Below, in pieces: positions 43,493 to 43,994 of a stretch of DNA of 43,994 bases (position 1 is its first letter; every line of letters starts with the position of its first letter). Source of the DNA: Bradyrhizobium sp. LTSP849. GTDB lineage: Bacteria; Pseudomonadota; Alphaproteobacteria; Rhizobiales; Xanthobacteraceae. The notes beneath the pieces are model-generated. The model did not search any database. It was not told where the DNA came from and was given only the letters and a program-made list of their open reading frames with translations. The stretch lies in NCBI RefSeq assembly GCF_000938255.1, contig NZ_JYMR01000055.1:1-43994 (forward strand). The letters are read 5' to 3'. The translations under genes were made by a program, and so were the position numbers.

Positions 43493-43994
43493 ATGGCCTC
43501 GACTACTCCTACGGTGACATCGACAACGACCCAGCTCGCAGACGGCTCCACGCAGACCCAGACATACACGAACGGAATTCTCTCCAGCAGCGTGATCAAA
43601 TATCCGGTCGGCGCCACCAACGTATCCGATACGAAGGTGTACACGGCGGTCAATGGACAGGCGGTCCTCACCAGCGAGACCGTCGTGCACGCCGACAAGA
43701 GCAAAGACATCTATCTCTCCAATGTCACCGGCAAGACCTATGTCGCCGAGCACGACGTCTACAACGCCGCGGGCACCCTCACCAACATGGTCCGCACCCA
43801 CGCCGACGGCACCCGCGATTTCACCTACACCCTGGCCGCAGACGGCACAAAGACGTCCCTTCAATACAACGCCAGTGGCAGTCTGCTGGCGTCCAGCGTC
43901 GTCGTGAAGGCAGACGGTTCCTCGGATACACTCGCTTATACCAACGGCGTTCTCACCAACGAGACGGCCGTGCACGCCGACAAGAGCAAAGACA
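43493..43994 (+). CDS. Repeat-rich extracellular protein (YD/RHS-like repeats), partial
   Basis: The gene runs off the window; 167 residues are visible. There is no Sec signal (start MASTTPTVTSTTTQLADGST), which suggests type I secretion with a C-terminal signal. The sequence is made of roughly 22-36-residue units with the pattern HADxSKD or KADGSSD, aromatic residue, xNAAGxLTN, similar to YD/RHS-type repeats. At DNA level the segment coding for HADKSKD recurs after 285 bases, giving a 95-residue super-repeat. GGTGGG stands before the ATG. The family of the missing part (for example a glycan hydrolase or adhesin) cannot be seen. It is divergent from the LapG-type protease gene. Confidence 0.82.
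   Translation, partial: MASTTPTVTSTTTQLADGSTQTQTYTNGILSSSVIKYPVGATNVSDTKVYTAVNGQAVLTSETVVHADKSKDIYLSNVTGKTYVAEHDVYNAAGTLTNMVRTHADGTRDFTYTLAADGTKTSLQYNASGSLLASSVVVKADGSSDTLAYTNGVLTNETAVHADKSKD

Noticed and set aside
1..43994. CRISPR arrays, tRNA, rRNA or a toxin-antitoxin or defence system
   Set aside because: No regularly spaced short repeats, no cloverleaf sequences and no defence-type domains were found while reading both strands.

Overview
The window reads as chromosomal DNA of an alphaproteobacterium, most likely Bradyrhizobium or a close relative. This rests on recognising protein families (the IS66, IS3 and IS30 types, a BTLCP protease, the style of the polysaccharide genes and a 95-residue repeat protein) and on the high-GC codon use of most of the window. 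No rRNA or tRNA is visible to fix the genus.

The left end (1-8.7 kb) is mobile and phage DNA. A complete IS66-type element with three genes fills 1-2507 and both terminal inverted repeats are visible. Two small unknown genes follow. Then comes a minus-strand remnant of a lambda-like prophage: a 5'-truncated head decoration gene, an intact major capsid protein E gene, a small protein of phage style, and an SGNH/GDSL hydrolase coupled to it. No terminase, portal, tail or integrase genes are present. An acyltransferase-3 membrane protein starts the polysaccharide genes.

The middle (9.1-24.2 kb) is an AT-richer polysaccharide island: an FkbM methyltransferase, a DUF6492-like glycosyltransferase, two GT4 glycosyltransferases, a class I methyltransferase, an unknown 458-residue protein coupled to a GT4 gene, a Wzx flippase, a Wzy-like polymerase, a secreted unknown protein and a second acyltransferase. 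It is broken up by decayed IS30 and IS3 fragments and by a UDP-glucose 6-dehydrogenase pseudogene.

The right part (24.5-42.9 kb) is GC-rich and looks like the conserved export core. A minus-strand operon from about 35.3 to 24.5 kb holds GT4, membrane GT2, a WecG/TagA transferase fused to a STAS domain, a Wzc-like co-polymerase/tyrosine kinase, two unknown proteins, a membrane-anchored solute-binding-like protein, a Wzy/ligase protein and a secreted protein. Most of its junctions overlap or nearly touch. Beside it lie a plus-strand GT2, the Wza-like outer-membrane lipoprotein, the WcaJ-like initiating sugar-phosphate transferase, two small envelope proteins, a divergent Wzy paralogue and a periplasmic cysteine protease of the LapG superfamily. 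The window ends inside a gene for a repeat-rich protein without a Sec signal.

Together the genes fit a Wzx/Wzy-dependent exopolysaccharide. WcaJ loads the first sugar on undecaprenyl phosphate, GT4, GT2 and GT26 enzymes extend it, methyl- and acyltransferases decorate it, Wzx flips it, a Wzy polymerises it, and Wzc and Wza control and export it. The parts I find least explained are the GT26-STAS fusion, the orphan solute-binding protein in the operon, the Wzy paralogue lacking its usual motif, and the protease beside a repeat protein.
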